A stretch of DNA of 64,000 nt, from assembly GCF_025564065.1 (NCBI RefSeq), contig NZ_JAMGZK010000055.1, forward strand, positions 62,001 through 126,000. Direction: 5' to 3'. The position numbers were made by a program, and so were the translations under genes. Of this stretch, positions 34,414 through 45,097 are shown piece after piece. The notes under the pieces are model-generated. The model was not told the DNA's origin and did no database searches. It was given only the letters and a program-made list of their open reading frames with translations. Numbering within the stretch: the first letter of the stretch is position 1; every line of letters starts with the position of its first letter. The stretch comes from Silvania hatchlandensis (lineage in GTDB: Bacteria; Pseudomonadota; Gammaproteobacteria; Enterobacterales; Enterobacteriaceae).

Positions 34414-34890
34414 ATGCAAGCTATTCCGATGACCTTACGTGGTGCCGAAAAACTGCGCGAAGAGCTGGATTTTCTGAAGTCTGTTCGCCGCCCTGAGATC
34501 ATTACCGCCATCGCCGATGCGCGTGAGCACGGCGATCTGAAAGAAAATGCGGAATATCACGCTGCGCGTGAGCAACAGGGTTTCTGTGAAGGGCGTATCA
34601 AAGATATCGAAGCGAAGCTGTCGAATGCACAGGTGATCGATATCTCAAAAATGCCGAACAACGGACGGGTTATTTTTGGCTGCACAGTCACTGTGATCAA
34701 CCTGGACAACGATGAAGAGCTTTCTTACCGCATCGTGGGTGATGATGAGGCCGACTTTAAGCAGAATCTGATCTCAGTAAACTCGCCAATTGCACGTGGA
34801 CTGGTGGGTAAAGAGCAGGATGATGTGGTGACAATTCGTACCCCAGGCGGGGAAGTGGAGTTCGAAATTATCAAGGTTGATTACCTGTAA
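34414..34890 (+). CDS. greA: Transcription elongation factor GreA
   Basis: Stimulates RNA polymerase cleavage of backtracked transcripts. The 158-residue protein has the N-terminal antiparallel coiled coil (about 1-75) with the acidic tip [21 protein letters not shown] entering the secondary channel, and a C-terminal FKBP-like domain. It is preceded by AGAGG and followed by a terminator. Confidence 0.98.
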   Translation: MQAIPMTLRGAEKLREELDFLKSVRRPEIITAIADAREHGDLKENAEYHAAREQQGFCEGRIKDIEAKLSNAQVIDISKMPNNGRVIFGCTVTVINLDNDEELSYRIVGDDEADFKQNLISVNSPIARGLVGKEQDDVVTIRTPGGEVEFEIIKVDYL

Positions 34891-34932
34891 TTCGCATCTC
34901 CGGCAAGTTGTTGATACATTGTAAAGATAGGA

Positions 34933-34957
34933 AAAAGGCCGCATCGCGGCCTTTTAT
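34933..34957 (+). terminator. Rho-independent terminator after greA
   Basis: AAAAGGCCGC and GCGGCCTTTT arms around ATC form a strong stem ending in T residues. The A-rich 5' side lets it work for both strands, so it may also serve yhbY. Confidence 0.85.
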
Positions 34958-35043
34958 CAACTCAAGGAGCATGGCATTTTGCTCACCTGCGAAAGAAAAA
35001 CCCCTCATTAAACACACCACAATGTGCTTAATTCAGGATAATC

Positions 35044-35337
35044 TTAGCGAGGCAGCGAAATTTTGCGCTCTTTAGTTGGGCGATAGAGCACCAGCGTTTT
35101 ACCGATGACCTGTACATTACAGGCGCCGGTTTCGCGCACGATAGCTTCCACGATCAACGTCTTAGTCTCTCTGTCTTCAGAGGCGATTTTGATTTTGATT
35201 AACTCGTGGTGCTCCAGCGCTAGTTCAATCTCGGCCAGTACCCCTTCGGTCAAACCATTGTTGCCAAGCATAACTACAGGCTTGAGCGGATGTGCCAGAC
35301 CTTTAAGGTGCTGTTTTTGTTTAGTACTCAGATTCAT
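35044..35337 (-). CDS. yhbY: CRM-domain ribosome assembly factor YhbY
   Basis: A 97-residue single-domain CRM RNA-binding protein associated with pre-50S particles in E. coli. It has the GxxG-type loop in MLGNNGLTEGV and the conserved end VIGKTLVLYRPTKERKISLPR. The start MNLSTKQKQHLKG matches E. coli; in-frame upstream codons to 35484 would run into rlmE. It is divergent from rlmE. Confidence 0.95.
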   Translation of the reverse strand: MNLSTKQKQHLKGLAHPLKPVVMLGNNGLTEGVLAEIELALEHHELIKIKIASEDRETKTLIVEAIVRETGACNVQVIGKTLVLYRPTKERKISLPR

Positions 35338-35459
35338 CGTATATTTTTGCTTACGTTGGGATTGAAAACGGTTCATTCTACCGCCATCTCCCTTATATCG
35401 CCAAATTGCTATGTGGAAATTTACACCGCTGGCTACGATGAACCCGGACGGAAAGTAAA

Positions 35460-36086
35460 ATGACAGGTAAAAAGCGTTCTGCAAGCTCGAGCCGCTGGCT
35501 CCAGGAACACTTTAGCGATAAATATGTTCTACAGGCACAGAAAAAGGGGTTACGTTCCCGTGCCTGGTTTAAACTTGATGAAATACAGCAAAGTGACAAA
35601 CTCTTTAAACCGGGGATGACGGTCGTTGACCTCGGTGCTGCGCCCGGTGGATGGTCACAATATGCGGTAACGCAAATCGGCGGAACGGGCCGAATTATCG
35701 CATGCGATCTTTTACCTATGGATCCCATCGTTGGTGTGGACTTCCTTCAGGGCGATTTTCGTGATGAATTAGTGCTGAAAGCGTTACTTGAACGTGTGGG
35801 TGACAGTAAAGTACAGGTTGTCATGTCCGATATGGCGCCAAATATGTGTGGAACACCGGCGGTGGATATCCCTCGCTCCATGTATCTGGTAGAACTGGCG
35901 TTAGAAATGAGTCGTGATGTATTAGCGCCAGGTGGTAGTTTTTTAGTGAAGGTGTTCCAGGGCGAAGGTTTTGAGGAGTATCTAAAGGAAATTCGCTCCC
36001 TGTTTGCGAAGGTCAAAGTTCGTAAGCCGGACTCTTCACGTGCGCGTTCACGTGAAGTGTATATTGTAGCGACCGGGCGAAAATAA
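35460..36086 (+). CDS. rlmE: 23S rRNA 2'-O-ribose U2552 methyltransferase RlmE
   Basis: SAM-dependent enzyme (also FtsJ/RrmJ) that methylates U2552 in the 50S A-loop late in assembly. The 208-residue protein has the SAM motif [14 protein letters not shown] and the catalytic K-D-K-E set visible as Lys in RAWFKLDEI, Asp in SDMAPN, Lys in FLVKVFQG and Glu in SREVYIV. The heat-shock gene ftsH follows after about 100 bases, as in the E. coli rlmE-ftsH operon. Confidence 0.97.
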   Translation: MTGKKRSASSSRWLQEHFSDKYVLQAQKKGLRSRAWFKLDEIQQSDKLFKPGMTVVDLGAAPGGWSQYAVTQIGGTGRIIACDLLPMDPIVGVDFLQGDFRDELVLKALLERVGDSKVQVVMSDMAPNMCGTPAVDIPRSMYLVELALEMSRDVLAPGGSFLVKVFQGEGFEEYLKEIRSLFAKVKVRKPDSSRARSREVYIVATGRK

Positions 36087-36188
36087 TAGCCGGTTGGTTT
36101 CAGGCGAAAGTTTGAAAAAAACTGGTTATAAAATATCCCGCCGCTGTTTTTAACACAGTTGTAATAAGAGGTTAATCCCTTGAGTGAC

Positions 36189-38123
36189 ATGGCGAAAAAC
36201 CTAATTCTCTGGCTGGTCATTGCCGTTGTGCTGATGTCAGTATTCCAGAGCTTTGGGCCCAGCGAGTCTAATGGCCGTAAGGTGGACTACTCTACCTTCC
36301 TGCAAGAGGTCAATCAGGATCAGGTTCGCGAAGCGCGTATCAACGGACGTGAGATCAACGTTACCAAGAAAGATAGTAACCGTTACACGACTTACATTCC
36401 GGTGAACGACCCTAAGCTGCTTGATAATCTTCTGACTAAAAACGTCAAGGTGGTCGGTGAGCCGCCGGAAGAGCCAAGCCTGCTGGCTTCGATCTTCATA
36501 TCCTGGTTCCCGATGCTGTTGTTGATCGGTGTCTGGATCTTCTTTATGCGTCAGATGCAGGGCGGTGGTGGCAAAGGTGCCATGTCGTTCGGCAAGAGCA
36601 AGGCGCGAATGCTAACGGAAGACCAGATCAAAACCACTTTTGCTGACGTAGCAGGTTGTGACGAAGCGAAAGACGAAGTGGCTGAACTGGTGGAATACCT
36701 GCGTGAGCCGAGCCGTTTCCAGAAACTGGGCGGTAAGATCCCGAAAGGCGTTCTGATGGTGGGGCCTCCGGGTACCGGTAAAACCTTGCTGGCGAAAGCC
36801 ATCGCGGGTGAAGCGAAGGTACCGTTCTTTACGATTTCGGGTTCTGACTTCGTGGAAATGTTCGTGGGTGTCGGTGCATCTCGTGTGCGTGACATGTTCG
36901 AACAGGCCAAGAAGGCAGCACCGTGCATCATCTTTATCGATGAAATCGACGCCGTAGGCCGCCAGCGTGGCGCGGGCCTGGGTGGTGGTCACGATGAACG
37001 TGAGCAGACCCTGAACCAGATGCTGGTTGAGATGGATGGCTTCGAAGGTAACGAAGGTATTATCGTTATCGCAGCAACTAACCGTCCGGACGTTCTTGAC
37101 CCTGCGCTGCTGCGTCCAGGCCGTTTTGACCGTCAGGTTGTTGTTGGTCTGCCAGACGTTCGTGGTCGCGAGCAGATCCTGAAAGTGCATATGCGTCGCG
37201 TACCGCTGTCTCCGGACATCGATGCGGCAATCATTGCGCGCGGTACCCCGGGCTTCTCCGGTGCGGATCTCGCAAACCTGGTGAACGAAGCTGCGCTGTT
37301 TGCAGCCCGCGGCAACAAGCGCGTGGTGTCGATGGTTGAGTTCGAGAAAGCGAAAGACAAAATCATGATGGGTGCGGAACGCCGCTCCATGGTGATGACG
37401 GAAGCGCAGAAAGAGTCCACGGCTTACCACGAAGCAGGCCATGCGATTATCGGTCGTCTGGTGCCGGAACACGATCCGGTGCATAAAGTGACGATTATTC
37501 CGCGCGGTCGTGCGCTTGGCGTCACGTTCTTCCTGCCGGAAGGCGATGCTATCAGCGCCAGCCGTCAGAAGCTGGAAAGTCAGATTTCGACCCTGTACGG
37601 TGGTCGTCTGGCGGAAGAGATTATCTACGGTGTGGAACGTGTTTCTACCGGTGCGTCTAACGACATTAAAGTCGCGACCAACCTGGCACGTAACATGGTC
37701 ACCCAGTGGGGCTTCTCCGACAAGCTGGGTCCGCTGCTGTATGCGGAAGAAGAGGGTGAAGTGTTCCTCGGTCGCTCCGTCGCAAAAGCGAAGCACATGT
37801 CCGACGAAACGGCGCGTATTATCGACCAGGAAGTGAAATTGCTCGTTGAACGTAACTACGGTCGCGCGCGTCAGATCCTGAACGAAAATATGGATATCCT
37901 GCATGCGATGAAAGATGCGCTCATGAAATATGAGACCATCGATGCACCGCAGATCGATGACCTGATGGCGCGTCGTGATGTGCGTCCGCCAGCGGGCTGG
38001 GAAGATCCAGGCACCTCCAACAACCCTGATAGCAATGGCACCCCGCGTGCACCGCGTCCGGTCGATGAACCGCGTACGCCGAACCCGGGTAACACCATGT
38101 CAGAACAGTTGGGCGACAAATAA
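36189..38123 (+). CDS. ftsH: ATP-dependent zinc metalloprotease FtsH
   Basis: Hexameric inner-membrane AAA+ protease that degrades LpxC, sigma-32 and misassembled membrane proteins. From this ATG it has 644 residues, the E. coli length: two membrane helices (about 5-24 and 100-120) around a periplasmic domain, Walker A GPPGTGKT, Walker [12 protein letters not shown], second region of homology, and the zinc site HEAGH (His414). A TTG at 36180 has better spacing to an AAGAGG sequence and would add three residues. FtsH control of LpxC links it to the LPS genes in this window. Confidence 0.97.
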   Translation: MAKNLILWLVIAVVLMSVFQSFGPSESNGRKVDYSTFLQEVNQDQVREARINGREINVTKKDSNRYTTYIPVNDPKLLDNLLTKNVKVVGEPPEEPSLLASIFISWFPMLLLIGVWIFFMRQMQGGGGKGAMSFGKSKARMLTEDQIKTTFADVAGCDEAKDEVAELVEYLREPSRFQKLGGKIPKGVLMVGPPGTGKTLLAKAIAGEAKVPFFTISGSDFVEMFVGVGASRVRDMFEQAKKAAPCIIFIDEIDAVGRQRGAGLGGGHDEREQTLNQMLVEMDGFEGNEGIIVIAATNRPDVLDPALLRPGRFDRQVVVGLPDVRGREQILKVHMRRVPLSPDIDAAIIARGTPGFSGADLANLVNEAALFAARGNKRVVSMVEFEKAKDKIMMGAERRSMVMTEAQKESTAYHEAGHAIIGRLVPEHDPVHKVTIIPRGRALGVTFFLPEGDAISASRQKLESQISTLYGGRLAEEIIYGVERVSTGASNDIKVATNLARNMVTQWGFSDKLGPLLYAEEEGEVFLGRSVAKAKHMSDETARIIDQEVKLLVERNYGRARQILNENMDILHAMKDALMKYETIDAPQIDDLMARRDVRPPAGWEDPGTSNNPDSNGTPRAPRPVDEPRTPNPGNTMSEQLGDK

Positions 38124-38155
38124 GTCACTGCTGTCGATGATGTTCTCTTTACCTG

Positions 38156-38183
38156 AAACCCTGGGGCTTGCCCCGGGGTTTTT
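38156..38183 (+). terminator. Terminator-like hairpin between ftsH and folP
   Basis: AAACCCTGGGG pairs with CCCCGGGGTTT (one T-G pair) around CTTG, then TTTTC. It probably reduces but does not abolish read-through to folP-glmM. Confidence 0.75.
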
Positions 38184-38217
38184 CTTGTCTGCTTAACTAT
38201 AAAACCAGGGATTAGCC

Positions 38218-39066
38218 ATGAAACTCTTCGCCCAGGATTCTTATCTCGATCTGTCGCATCCGCATGTGATGGGGATCCTGAACGTTACGCCAGACTCTTT
38301 CTCTGACGGTGGTACGCATAACACGCTCATTGAGGCGGTCAAGCACGCGAATATGATGATCAACGCCGGGGCGACGATTATTGATGTCGGCGGCGAGTCG
38401 ACCCGTCCAGGTGCGGCGGATGTCAGCGTTGATGAAGAGTTGTCACGGGTGATCCCCGTGGTTGAAGCTATTGCCCAGCGATTCGAGGTCTGGATCTCGG
38501 TAGATACCTCCAAACCTGAGGTCATTCGCGAATCAGCGAGAGTGGGTGCTCACATTATTAATGACATTCGCTCCCTGACCGAACCGGGCGCGCTGGAGGC
38601 GGCGGCAGAGACGGGCCTGCCAGTCTGTCTGATGCATATGCAAGGCCAGCCGAAGACAATGCAGGAAGCGCCAAAGTACGAAGATGTGTTCGCCGATGTA
38701 AATCGCTACTTTATTGAGCAAATTGCACGCTGTGAACGTGCCGGTATCGCAAAAGAGAAATTGCTGCTCGACCCGGGATTCGGTTTCGGTAAAAATCTCT
38801 CTCATAACTACGAGCTTCTTGCGCGCTTATCTGAGTTTCACCATTTTGGCCTGCCGCTGCTGGTTGGAATGTCGCGAAAATCCATGATAGGACAACTGCT
38901 GAACGTGGGACCAACGGATCGCCTGAGCGGCAGTCTGGCCTGCGCGGTAATTGCTGCGATGCAGGGAGCACAAATTATTCGCGTCCATGACGTAAAAGAG
39001 ACAGCAGAAGCTATGCGCGTGGTGGAAGCCACGCTGGCCGCTAAGGAAAACAACCGCTATGAGTAA
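38218..39066 (+). CDS. folP: Dihydropteroate synthase
   Basis: Joins para-aminobenzoate to the pterin pyrophosphate in folate synthesis; the sulfonamide target. The 282-residue TIM-barrel protein has [22 protein letters not shown] and the pABA/sulfa loops. It overlaps glmM by 8 bases. Confidence 0.97.
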   Translation: MKLFAQDSYLDLSHPHVMGILNVTPDSFSDGGTHNTLIEAVKHANMMINAGATIIDVGGESTRPGAADVSVDEELSRVIPVVEAIAQRFEVWISVDTSKPEVIRESARVGAHIINDIRSLTEPGALEAAAETGLPVCLMHMQGQPKTMQEAPKYEDVFADVNRYFIEQIARCERAGIAKEKLLLDPGFGFGKNLSHNYELLARLSEFHHFGLPLLVGMSRKSMIGQLLNVGPTDRLSGSLACAVIAAMQGAQIIRVHDVKETAEAMRVVEATLAAKENNRYE

Positions 39067-40396
39067 TCGTAAATTTTTTGGTACTGACGGCATTCGTGGA
39101 CGCGTGGGCGATGCGCCAATCACACCTGAGTTTGTGCTGAAGTTAGGCTGGGCGGCAGGCAAGGTGCTGGCCAGCCACGGCTCACGTAAAATCATCATTG
39201 GCAAAGATACGCGTATCTCTGGCTATATGCTGGAATCGGCACTGGAAGCCGGCCTTTCTGCGGCGGGACTCTCTGCCTCCTTTACCGGTCCAATGCCGAC
39301 GCCAGCGGTAGCCTATCTCACTCGTACCTTCCGCGCAGAAGCGGGGATTGTGATCTCGGCATCGCATAACCCGTTTTACGATAACGGCATCAAATTCTTC
39401 TCCATTGATGGCACCAAACTGCCTGACGATGTAGAAGAAGCCATTGAAGCGGAAATGGAAAAAGAGCTGACCTGCGTGGACTCCGCTGAGCTGGGTAAAG
39501 CCAGCCGCATCGTCGATGCTGCAGGTCGATACATTGAATTCTGCAAAGGCACGTTCCCGAATGAGCTGAGCCTGGGCCATCTGAAAATCGTGGTCGACTG
39601 CGCTAACGGTGCAACCTACCATATCGCGCCGAACGTGTTCCGCGAGCTGGGCGCGAAGGTTGTCGCCATTGGCTGTGAGCCAAACGGTGTCAACATTAAC
39701 GAAGAAGTGGGCGCGACGGATGTCCGTGCCCTGCAGGCGCGCGTGTTGGCAGAGAAGGCCGATCTGGGGATAGCCTATGACGGCGACGGGGATCGCGTGA
39801 TTATGGTTGACCACGAAGGCAATAAGGTGGATGGCGATCAGATCTTGTATATCATTGCCCGTGAAGGCCTGCGTCAGGGCCAGCTGCGCGGTGGCGCTGT
39901 CGGTACGCTGATGAGTAACATGGGGCTGGAGCTGGCGCTTAAGCAACTGGGCATCCCGTTTGCGCGCGCGAAAGTGGGCGACCGTTACGTGCTGGAAAAA
40001 CTGCAGGAGAAAGGCTGGCGCATTGGAGCAGAAAACTCCGGCCACGTCATTCTGCTGGATAAAACCACCACCGGTGACGGCATCGTGGCGAGCCTGCAGG
40101 TGGTGGCTGCGATGGTGCGTAACCATATGACCCTTCACGATCTGTGCAGTGGAATGAAAATGTTCCCGCAGATCCTGGTCAACGTTCGCTTTACCGCAGG
40201 TAACGGCAACCCGCTGGAAAATGACAATGTAAAAGCGGTGATGGCTGAGGTGGAAACGGCCTTAGGTTCCCGTGGTCGCGTTCTGCTGCGTAAGTCTGGC
40301 ACCGAGCCGCTAATCCGCGTAATGGTGGAAGGTGAAGACGAAGCGCAGGTCACCGAGTTTGCGCACCGTATTGCGGATGCCGTCAAAGCGGCATAA
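39059..40396 (+). CDS. glmM: Phosphoglucosamine mutase GlmM
   Basis: Converts glucosamine 6-phosphate to glucosamine 1-phosphate for UDP-GlcNAc, feeding peptidoglycan (MurA) and LPS. The 445-residue phosphohexomutase has the active-site serine in [15 protein letters not shown] (about residue 102), the metal-binding DGDGDR loop and the sugar-binding GAENSGH. It overlaps folP and is followed by a terminator. Confidence 0.98.
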   Translation: MSNRKFFGTDGIRGRVGDAPITPEFVLKLGWAAGKVLASHGSRKIIIGKDTRISGYMLESALEAGLSAAGLSASFTGPMPTPAVAYLTRTFRAEAGIVISASHNPFYDNGIKFFSIDGTKLPDDVEEAIEAEMEKELTCVDSAELGKASRIVDAAGRYIEFCKGTFPNELSLGHLKIVVDCANGATYHIAPNVFRELGAKVVAIGCEPNGVNINEEVGATDVRALQARVLAEKADLGIAYDGDGDRVIMVDHEGNKVDGDQILYIIAREGLRQGQLRGGAVGTLMSNMGLELALKQLGIPFARAKVGDRYVLEKLQEKGWRIGAENSGHVILLDKTTTGDGIVASLQVVAAMVRNHMTLHDLCSGMKMFPQILVNVRFTAGNGNPLENDNVKAVMAEVETALGSRGRVLLRKSGTEPLIRVMVEGEDEAQVTEFAHRIADAVKAA

Positions 40397-40412
40397 GTGC
40401 GTTAAGTGACTA

Positions 40413-40440
40413 AAAAGGCGGTGCTTGCCGCCTTTATTTT
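40413..40440 (+). terminator. Rho-independent terminator after glmM
   Basis: AAAGGCGG and CCGCCTTT arms around TGCTTG are followed by ATTTT. Confidence 0.8.
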
Positions 40441-40457
40441 GCACAATCCCTGCGGTT

Positions 40458-40486
40458 TTGCTGTTTTTTTCTGCAGTTGATACAAT
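40458..40486 (+). promoter_or_regulatory. Predicted promoter of secG-leuU
   Basis: TTGCTG and TACAAT are separated by a T-rich 17-base spacer, about 125 bases upstream of the secG ATG. Confidence 0.6.
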
Positions 40487-40616
40487 GTGCTGAAATTGCC
40501 CTTGCGAAGGCCATTCGCTTTGGTTAGTATTCACACCCGCTTCATCAGGAAACACGTTTTCCTGGTTATTGGTCGAAGCTTTGGTATGCGGCAAATCCGC
40601 AAGGAACAGGTTGATT

Positions 40617-40949
40617 ATGTACGAAGCTCTTTTGGTAGTTTTCCTTATTGTAGCCATCGCTCTGGTAGCGCTGATTATGCTGCAGCAAGGTAAAGGCGCT
40701 GATATGGGAGCCTCCTTTGGAGCAGGCGCTTCTGGTACGCTGTTCGGTTCAAGTGGTTCTGGTAACTTCATGACCCGTGCAACGGCGATTCTGGCAACGC
40801 TGTTTTTCATTATCAGTCTGGCGCTGGGCAATATCAACAGCAACAAGACCAGTAAAGGAAGTGAGTGGGAAAATCTGAGCGCACCGGCGAAATCCGAGCA
40901 GACTCAGTCAGCAGCGCCGGCTAAGCCGACCAGCGATATCCCGCAGTAA
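40617..40949 (+). CDS. secG: Protein translocase subunit SecG
   Basis: Small inner-membrane subunit of SecYEG. The 110-residue protein has two membrane helices (about 2-22 and 53-72), the loop [19 protein letters not shown] and a hydrophilic tail ending SDIPQ. The start [10 protein letters not shown] is chosen as in E. coli; 16 codons of in-frame upstream sequence lack family support. leuU lies 13 bases downstream. Confidence 0.96.
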   Translation: MYEALLVVFLIVAIALVALIMLQQGKGADMGASFGAGASGTLFGSSGSGNFMTRATAILATLFFIISLALGNINSNKTSKGSEWENLSAPAKSEQTQSAAPAKPTSDIPQ

Positions 40950-40962
40950 TAGTAGTATCCGT

Positions 40963-41049
40963 GCTGAGGTGGTGGAATTGGTAGACACGCTACCTTGAGG
41001 TGGTAGTGCCCTAACGGGCTTGTGGGTTCGAGTCCCATCCTCAGTACCA
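40963..41049 (+). tRNA. leuU: tRNA-Leu (anticodon GAG)
   Basis: An 87-base tRNA with the encoded CCA end. The acceptor arms are GCTGAGG and CCTCAGT (G1-U72, as in E. coli leuU), the anticodon stem-loop CTACC-TTGAGGT-GGTAG gives GAG (40997-40999), a long class II variable arm is present, and the T-arm is GTGGGTTCGAGTCCCAT. It reads CUC/CUU leucine codons and is co-transcribed with secG. Confidence 0.98.
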
Positions 41050-41057
41050 ATATTCCG

Positions 41058-41088
41058 AAAAAAAGACATCGCAGGATGTCTTTTTTTT
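41058..41088 (+). terminator. Rho-independent terminator after leuU
   Basis: AAAGACATC and GATGTCTTT arms around GCAG with a run of eight T residues. Confidence 0.9.
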
Positions 41089-41145
41089 CGTCTGTACACT
41101 GTGGTTTGACAGTGTAGGCCGGGCCTACAACTACAGCAGCCAAAG

Positions 41146-41170
41146 AAAAAGGCGCCTTCAGGCGCCTTTT
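41146..41170 (-). terminator. Bidirectional terminator between leuU and argG
   Basis: GGCGCC-TTCA-GGCGCC flanked by A residues on one side and T residues on the other. On the reverse strand it ends argG; on the forward strand it backs up the leuU terminator. Confidence 0.85.
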
Positions 41171-41187
41171 GCATTTCTGCTCAGTGA

Positions 41188-42576
<1,389 letters not shown>

Positions 42577-42580
42577 TTAA

Positions 42581-42617
42581 ATGCATTTTTATGCAAAATA
42601 AGTGAGTTTTCATTTAA
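42581..42617 (-). promoter_or_regulatory. Tandem ARG boxes (ArgR operator) upstream of argG
   Basis: Two AT-rich dyads resemble the ArgR consensus TGAAT-A/T-ATTCA: TGCATTTTTATGCA (42582-42595) and TGAGTTTTCATTTA (42603-42616). Their centres are 21 bases apart, the two-turn spacing bound by an ArgR hexamer. They lie 50-85 bases upstream of the argG ATG and also upstream of the metY promoter. Confidence 0.7.
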
Positions 42618-42696
42618 TCATCTTTTGACGAGTACCGGAAGAGATTCGTGGATTATTTGTAAAAATATCCCGTCTGAACACCTGAGGTTGCTGGGG

Positions 42697-42726
42697 TTGA
42701 CAGGCGACCTTCGCTATCAATATACT
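42697..42726 (+). promoter_or_regulatory. Predicted promoter of the metY-rimP-nusA-infB operon
   Basis: A consensus TTGACA, an 18-base spacer and TATACT, followed by a GC-containing discriminator. The transcript would start about 85 bases before metY. Confidence 0.75.
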
Positions 42727-42817
42727 GTACGCCGATTTTACGTCCCGTCCTCGGTACCAAATCCCAGCATTATTTGCATTTTTTACCCACAACGAGTAGA
42801 ATTTGCCACGTTTCAGG

Positions 42818-42894
<77 letters not shown>

Positions 42895-42910
42895 CTTTCC
42901 TGTAAAGTCC

Positions 42911-42962
42911 TTTTTCAAATATACTGTGAAGACCTGGCGCCTTCGTAGCTGGATTTGAAAAA
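42911..42962 (+). promoter_or_regulatory. Inverted repeat in the metY-rimP spacer, possible RNase III processing site
   Basis: Perfect 10-base arms TTTTTCAAAT and ATTTGAAAAA are separated by 32 bases. In E. coli, RNase III cuts between metY and the downstream genes to release the tRNA; this structure is in the right place. A perfect 14-base palindrome GCCACAGCTGTGGC follows at 42985-42998. Confidence 0.5.
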
Positions 42963-43016
42963 ATTCTTTTTGAAAGTGTTCCAGGCCACAGCTGTGGCTA
43001 TAGGGTTCAGTTATCT

Positions 43017-43042
43017 AAAGCCCCGATTTATCGGGGTTTTTT
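43017..43042 (+). terminator. Terminator-like hairpin between metY and rimP
   Basis: CCCCGA-TTTA-TCGGGG followed by six T residues. It looks like an intrinsic terminator inside the operon, so it should act as an attenuator that lets only part of transcription into rimP-nusA-infB. Confidence 0.8.
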
Positions 43043-43104
43043 GTTATCTGACTACAGAATAACTGGGCTTAACGCCCTTTTTTTATGTCTTCTTGGGGGT
43101 GGGC

Positions 43105-43557
43105 TTGTCCACATTAGAGCAAAAATTAACAGAGATGATTACAGCACCAGTCGAAGCACTGGGCTACGAACTGGTCGGCATCGAATTTATTCGCAGCCGC
43201 ACATCCACGCTGCGCATCTATATTGATAGTGAAGATGGCATCAATGTTGATGATTGTGCTGATGTCAGCCACCAGGTGAGTGCGGTTCTGGATGTTGAAG
43301 AGCCGATTACCGTTGCCTACAACCTGGAAGTTTCCTCGCCTGGTCTCGATCGCCCTATGTTCACGGCTGAACACTATACGCGCTTTACTGGTGAAGAAGT
43401 GGCTCTCGTTCTGCGCATGGCCGTACAGAACCGCCGTAAATGGCAAGGCGTTATTAAAGCCGTTGACGGTGAGATGATCACGGTTACAGTCGAAGGCAAA
43501 GATGAAGTGTTCGCGCTGAGTAATATCCAGAAGGCGAACCTGGTTCCCCACTTTTAA
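43105..43557 (+). CDS. rimP: Ribosome maturation factor RimP
   Basis: Needed for 30S maturation. The 150-residue protein has an N-terminal alpha/beta domain and a C-terminal SH3-like barrel and matches E. coli throughout. The start is TTG ([10 protein letters not shown]) behind a GGGGGTGGG stretch; an upstream ATG is not needed. It is followed by nusA after 28 bases. Confidence 0.96.
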   Translation: MSTLEQKLTEMITAPVEALGYELVGIEFIRSRTSTLRIYIDSEDGINVDDCADVSHQVSAVLDVEEPITVAYNLEVSSPGLDRPMFTAEHYTRFTGEEVALVLRMAVQNRRKWQGVIKAVDGEMITVTVEGKDEVFALSNIQKANLVPHF

Positions 43558-43585
43558 CAGTCTGGATTGAGGTGAAAAGCCCGCG

Positions 43586-45073
43586 ATGAACAAAGAAATT
43601 TTGGCTGTTGTTGAAGCCGTTTCCAACGAAAAATCACTGCCGCGTGAGAAGATTTTCGAAGCGCTGGAAAGTGCACTGGCTACGGCAACTAAGAAAAAAT
43701 ACGAACAAGAGATCGATGTCCGCGTAGAAATCGATCGTAAAAGCGGTGACTTCGATACTTTCCGTCGTTGGATTATTGTTGAGGAAGTGACTCAGCCAAC
43801 GAAAGAGATCACGCTGGAAGCAGCACGTTACGAAGATGAAAGCCTGAACGTTGACGACTACGTTGAAGATCAGATTGAATCCGTTACTTTCGACCGTATC
43901 ACGACGCAGACAGCGAAACAGGTTATCGTACAGAAAGTACGTGAAGCCGAACGCGCAATGGTTGTTGACCAGTTCCGTGAGCACGAAGGCGAGATCATCA
44001 CTGGCGTGGTGAAGAAAGTTAACCGCGACAACATCTCCCTGGATCTGGGTAGCAACGCAGAAGCGGTGATTATGCGTGAAGATATGCTGCCTCGTGAAAA
44101 CTTCCGTCCGGGTGACCGCATTCGTGGCGTACTGTATTCCGTGCGTCCAGAAGCCCGCGGTGCGCAGCTGTTTGTGACGCGTTCTAAACCTGAAATGCTG
44201 ATCGAACTGTTCCGCATTGAAGTGCCAGAAATCGGCGAAGAAGTTATCGAGATCAAAGCCGCGGCCCGCGATCCGGGTTCCCGTGCGAAAATCGCGGTAA
44301 AAACCAACGACAAGCGTATCGATCCGGTTGGTGCTTGTGTCGGTATGCGTGGCGCGCGCGTTCAGGCAGTATCGACTGAACTGGGCGGCGAGCGTATTGA
44401 TATCGTTCTGTGGGATGATAACCCGGCGCAGTTTGTGATTAATGCAATGGCACCGGCTGATGTAGCGTCTATCGTTGTAGACGAAGACAAGCACACCATG
44501 GATATCGCCGTTGAAGCCGGTAATCTGGCGCAGGCGATCGGCCGTAATGGTCAGAACGTGCGTCTGGCTTCGCAGCTGAGCGGCTGGGAACTCAATGTGA
44601 TGACCGTTGATGACCTGCAGGCTAAGCATCAGGCTGAAGCGCATGCGGCGATTGATACCTTCACTAAATACCTTGAAATTGACGAAGAGTTCGCCACTGT
44701 TCTGGTTGAAGAAGGTTTCTCATCCCTTGAAGAACTGGCCTATGTGCCAATGAAAGAACTGCTGGAAATTGACGGCCTGGATGAAGCCACCGTTGAAGCC
44801 CTGCGTGAACGCGCTAAAAACGCACTGACCACCCTGGCACTGGCTCAGGAAGAAAGCCTTGGTGATAACAAGCCGGCTGATGACCTGCTGAATCTGGAAG
44901 GTCTTGATCGTGCGATTGCGTTCAAGCTGGCTGCCCGTGGTGTTTGTACGCTGGAAGATCTCGCTGAACAAGGCGTTGATGACCTGGCTGATATCGAAGG
45001 TTTAACCGACGAGAAAGCCGGCGAGCTCATCATGGCCGCACGTAATATTTGCTGGTTCGGCGACGAAGCGTAA
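43586..45073 (+). CDS. nusA: Transcription termination/antitermination protein NusA
   Basis: RNA-polymerase-bound factor for pausing, termination and rRNA antitermination. The 495-residue protein has the N-terminal polymerase-binding domain, S1 (about 135-200), KH1 and KH2 ([26 protein letters not shown]) and two C-terminal acidic repeats (AR1, AR2; [16 protein letters not shown]) typical of gamma-proteobacteria. In E. coli, NusA represses its own operon through the leader. Confidence 0.98.
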   Translation: MNKEILAVVEAVSNEKSLPREKIFEALESALATATKKKYEQEIDVRVEIDRKSGDFDTFRRWIIVEEVTQPTKEITLEAARYEDESLNVDDYVEDQIESVTFDRITTQTAKQVIVQKVREAERAMVVDQFREHEGEIITGVVKKVNRDNISLDLGSNAEAVIMREDMLPRENFRPGDRIRGVLYSVRPEARGAQLFVTRSKPEMLIELFRIEVPEIGEEVIEIKAAARDPGSRAKIAVKTNDKRIDPVGACVGMRGARVQAVSTELGGERIDIVLWDDNPAQFVINAMAPADVASIVVDEDKHTMDIAVEAGNLAQAIGRNGQNVRLASQLSGWELNVMTVDDLQAKHQAEAHAAIDTFTKYLEIDEEFATVLVEEGFSSLEELAYVPMKELLEIDGLDEATVEALRERAKNALTTLALAQEESLGDNKPADDLLNLEGLDRAIAFKLAARGVCTLEDLAEQGVDDLADIEGLTDEKAGELIMAARNICWFGDEA

Positions 45074-45097
45074 TAAACTGTAGCAGGAAGGAACAGC

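Noticed and set aside
36612-37904. A 430-codon open frame antisense to ftsH
   Set aside because: Codon-bias shadow in a strongly biased gene; no start signal.
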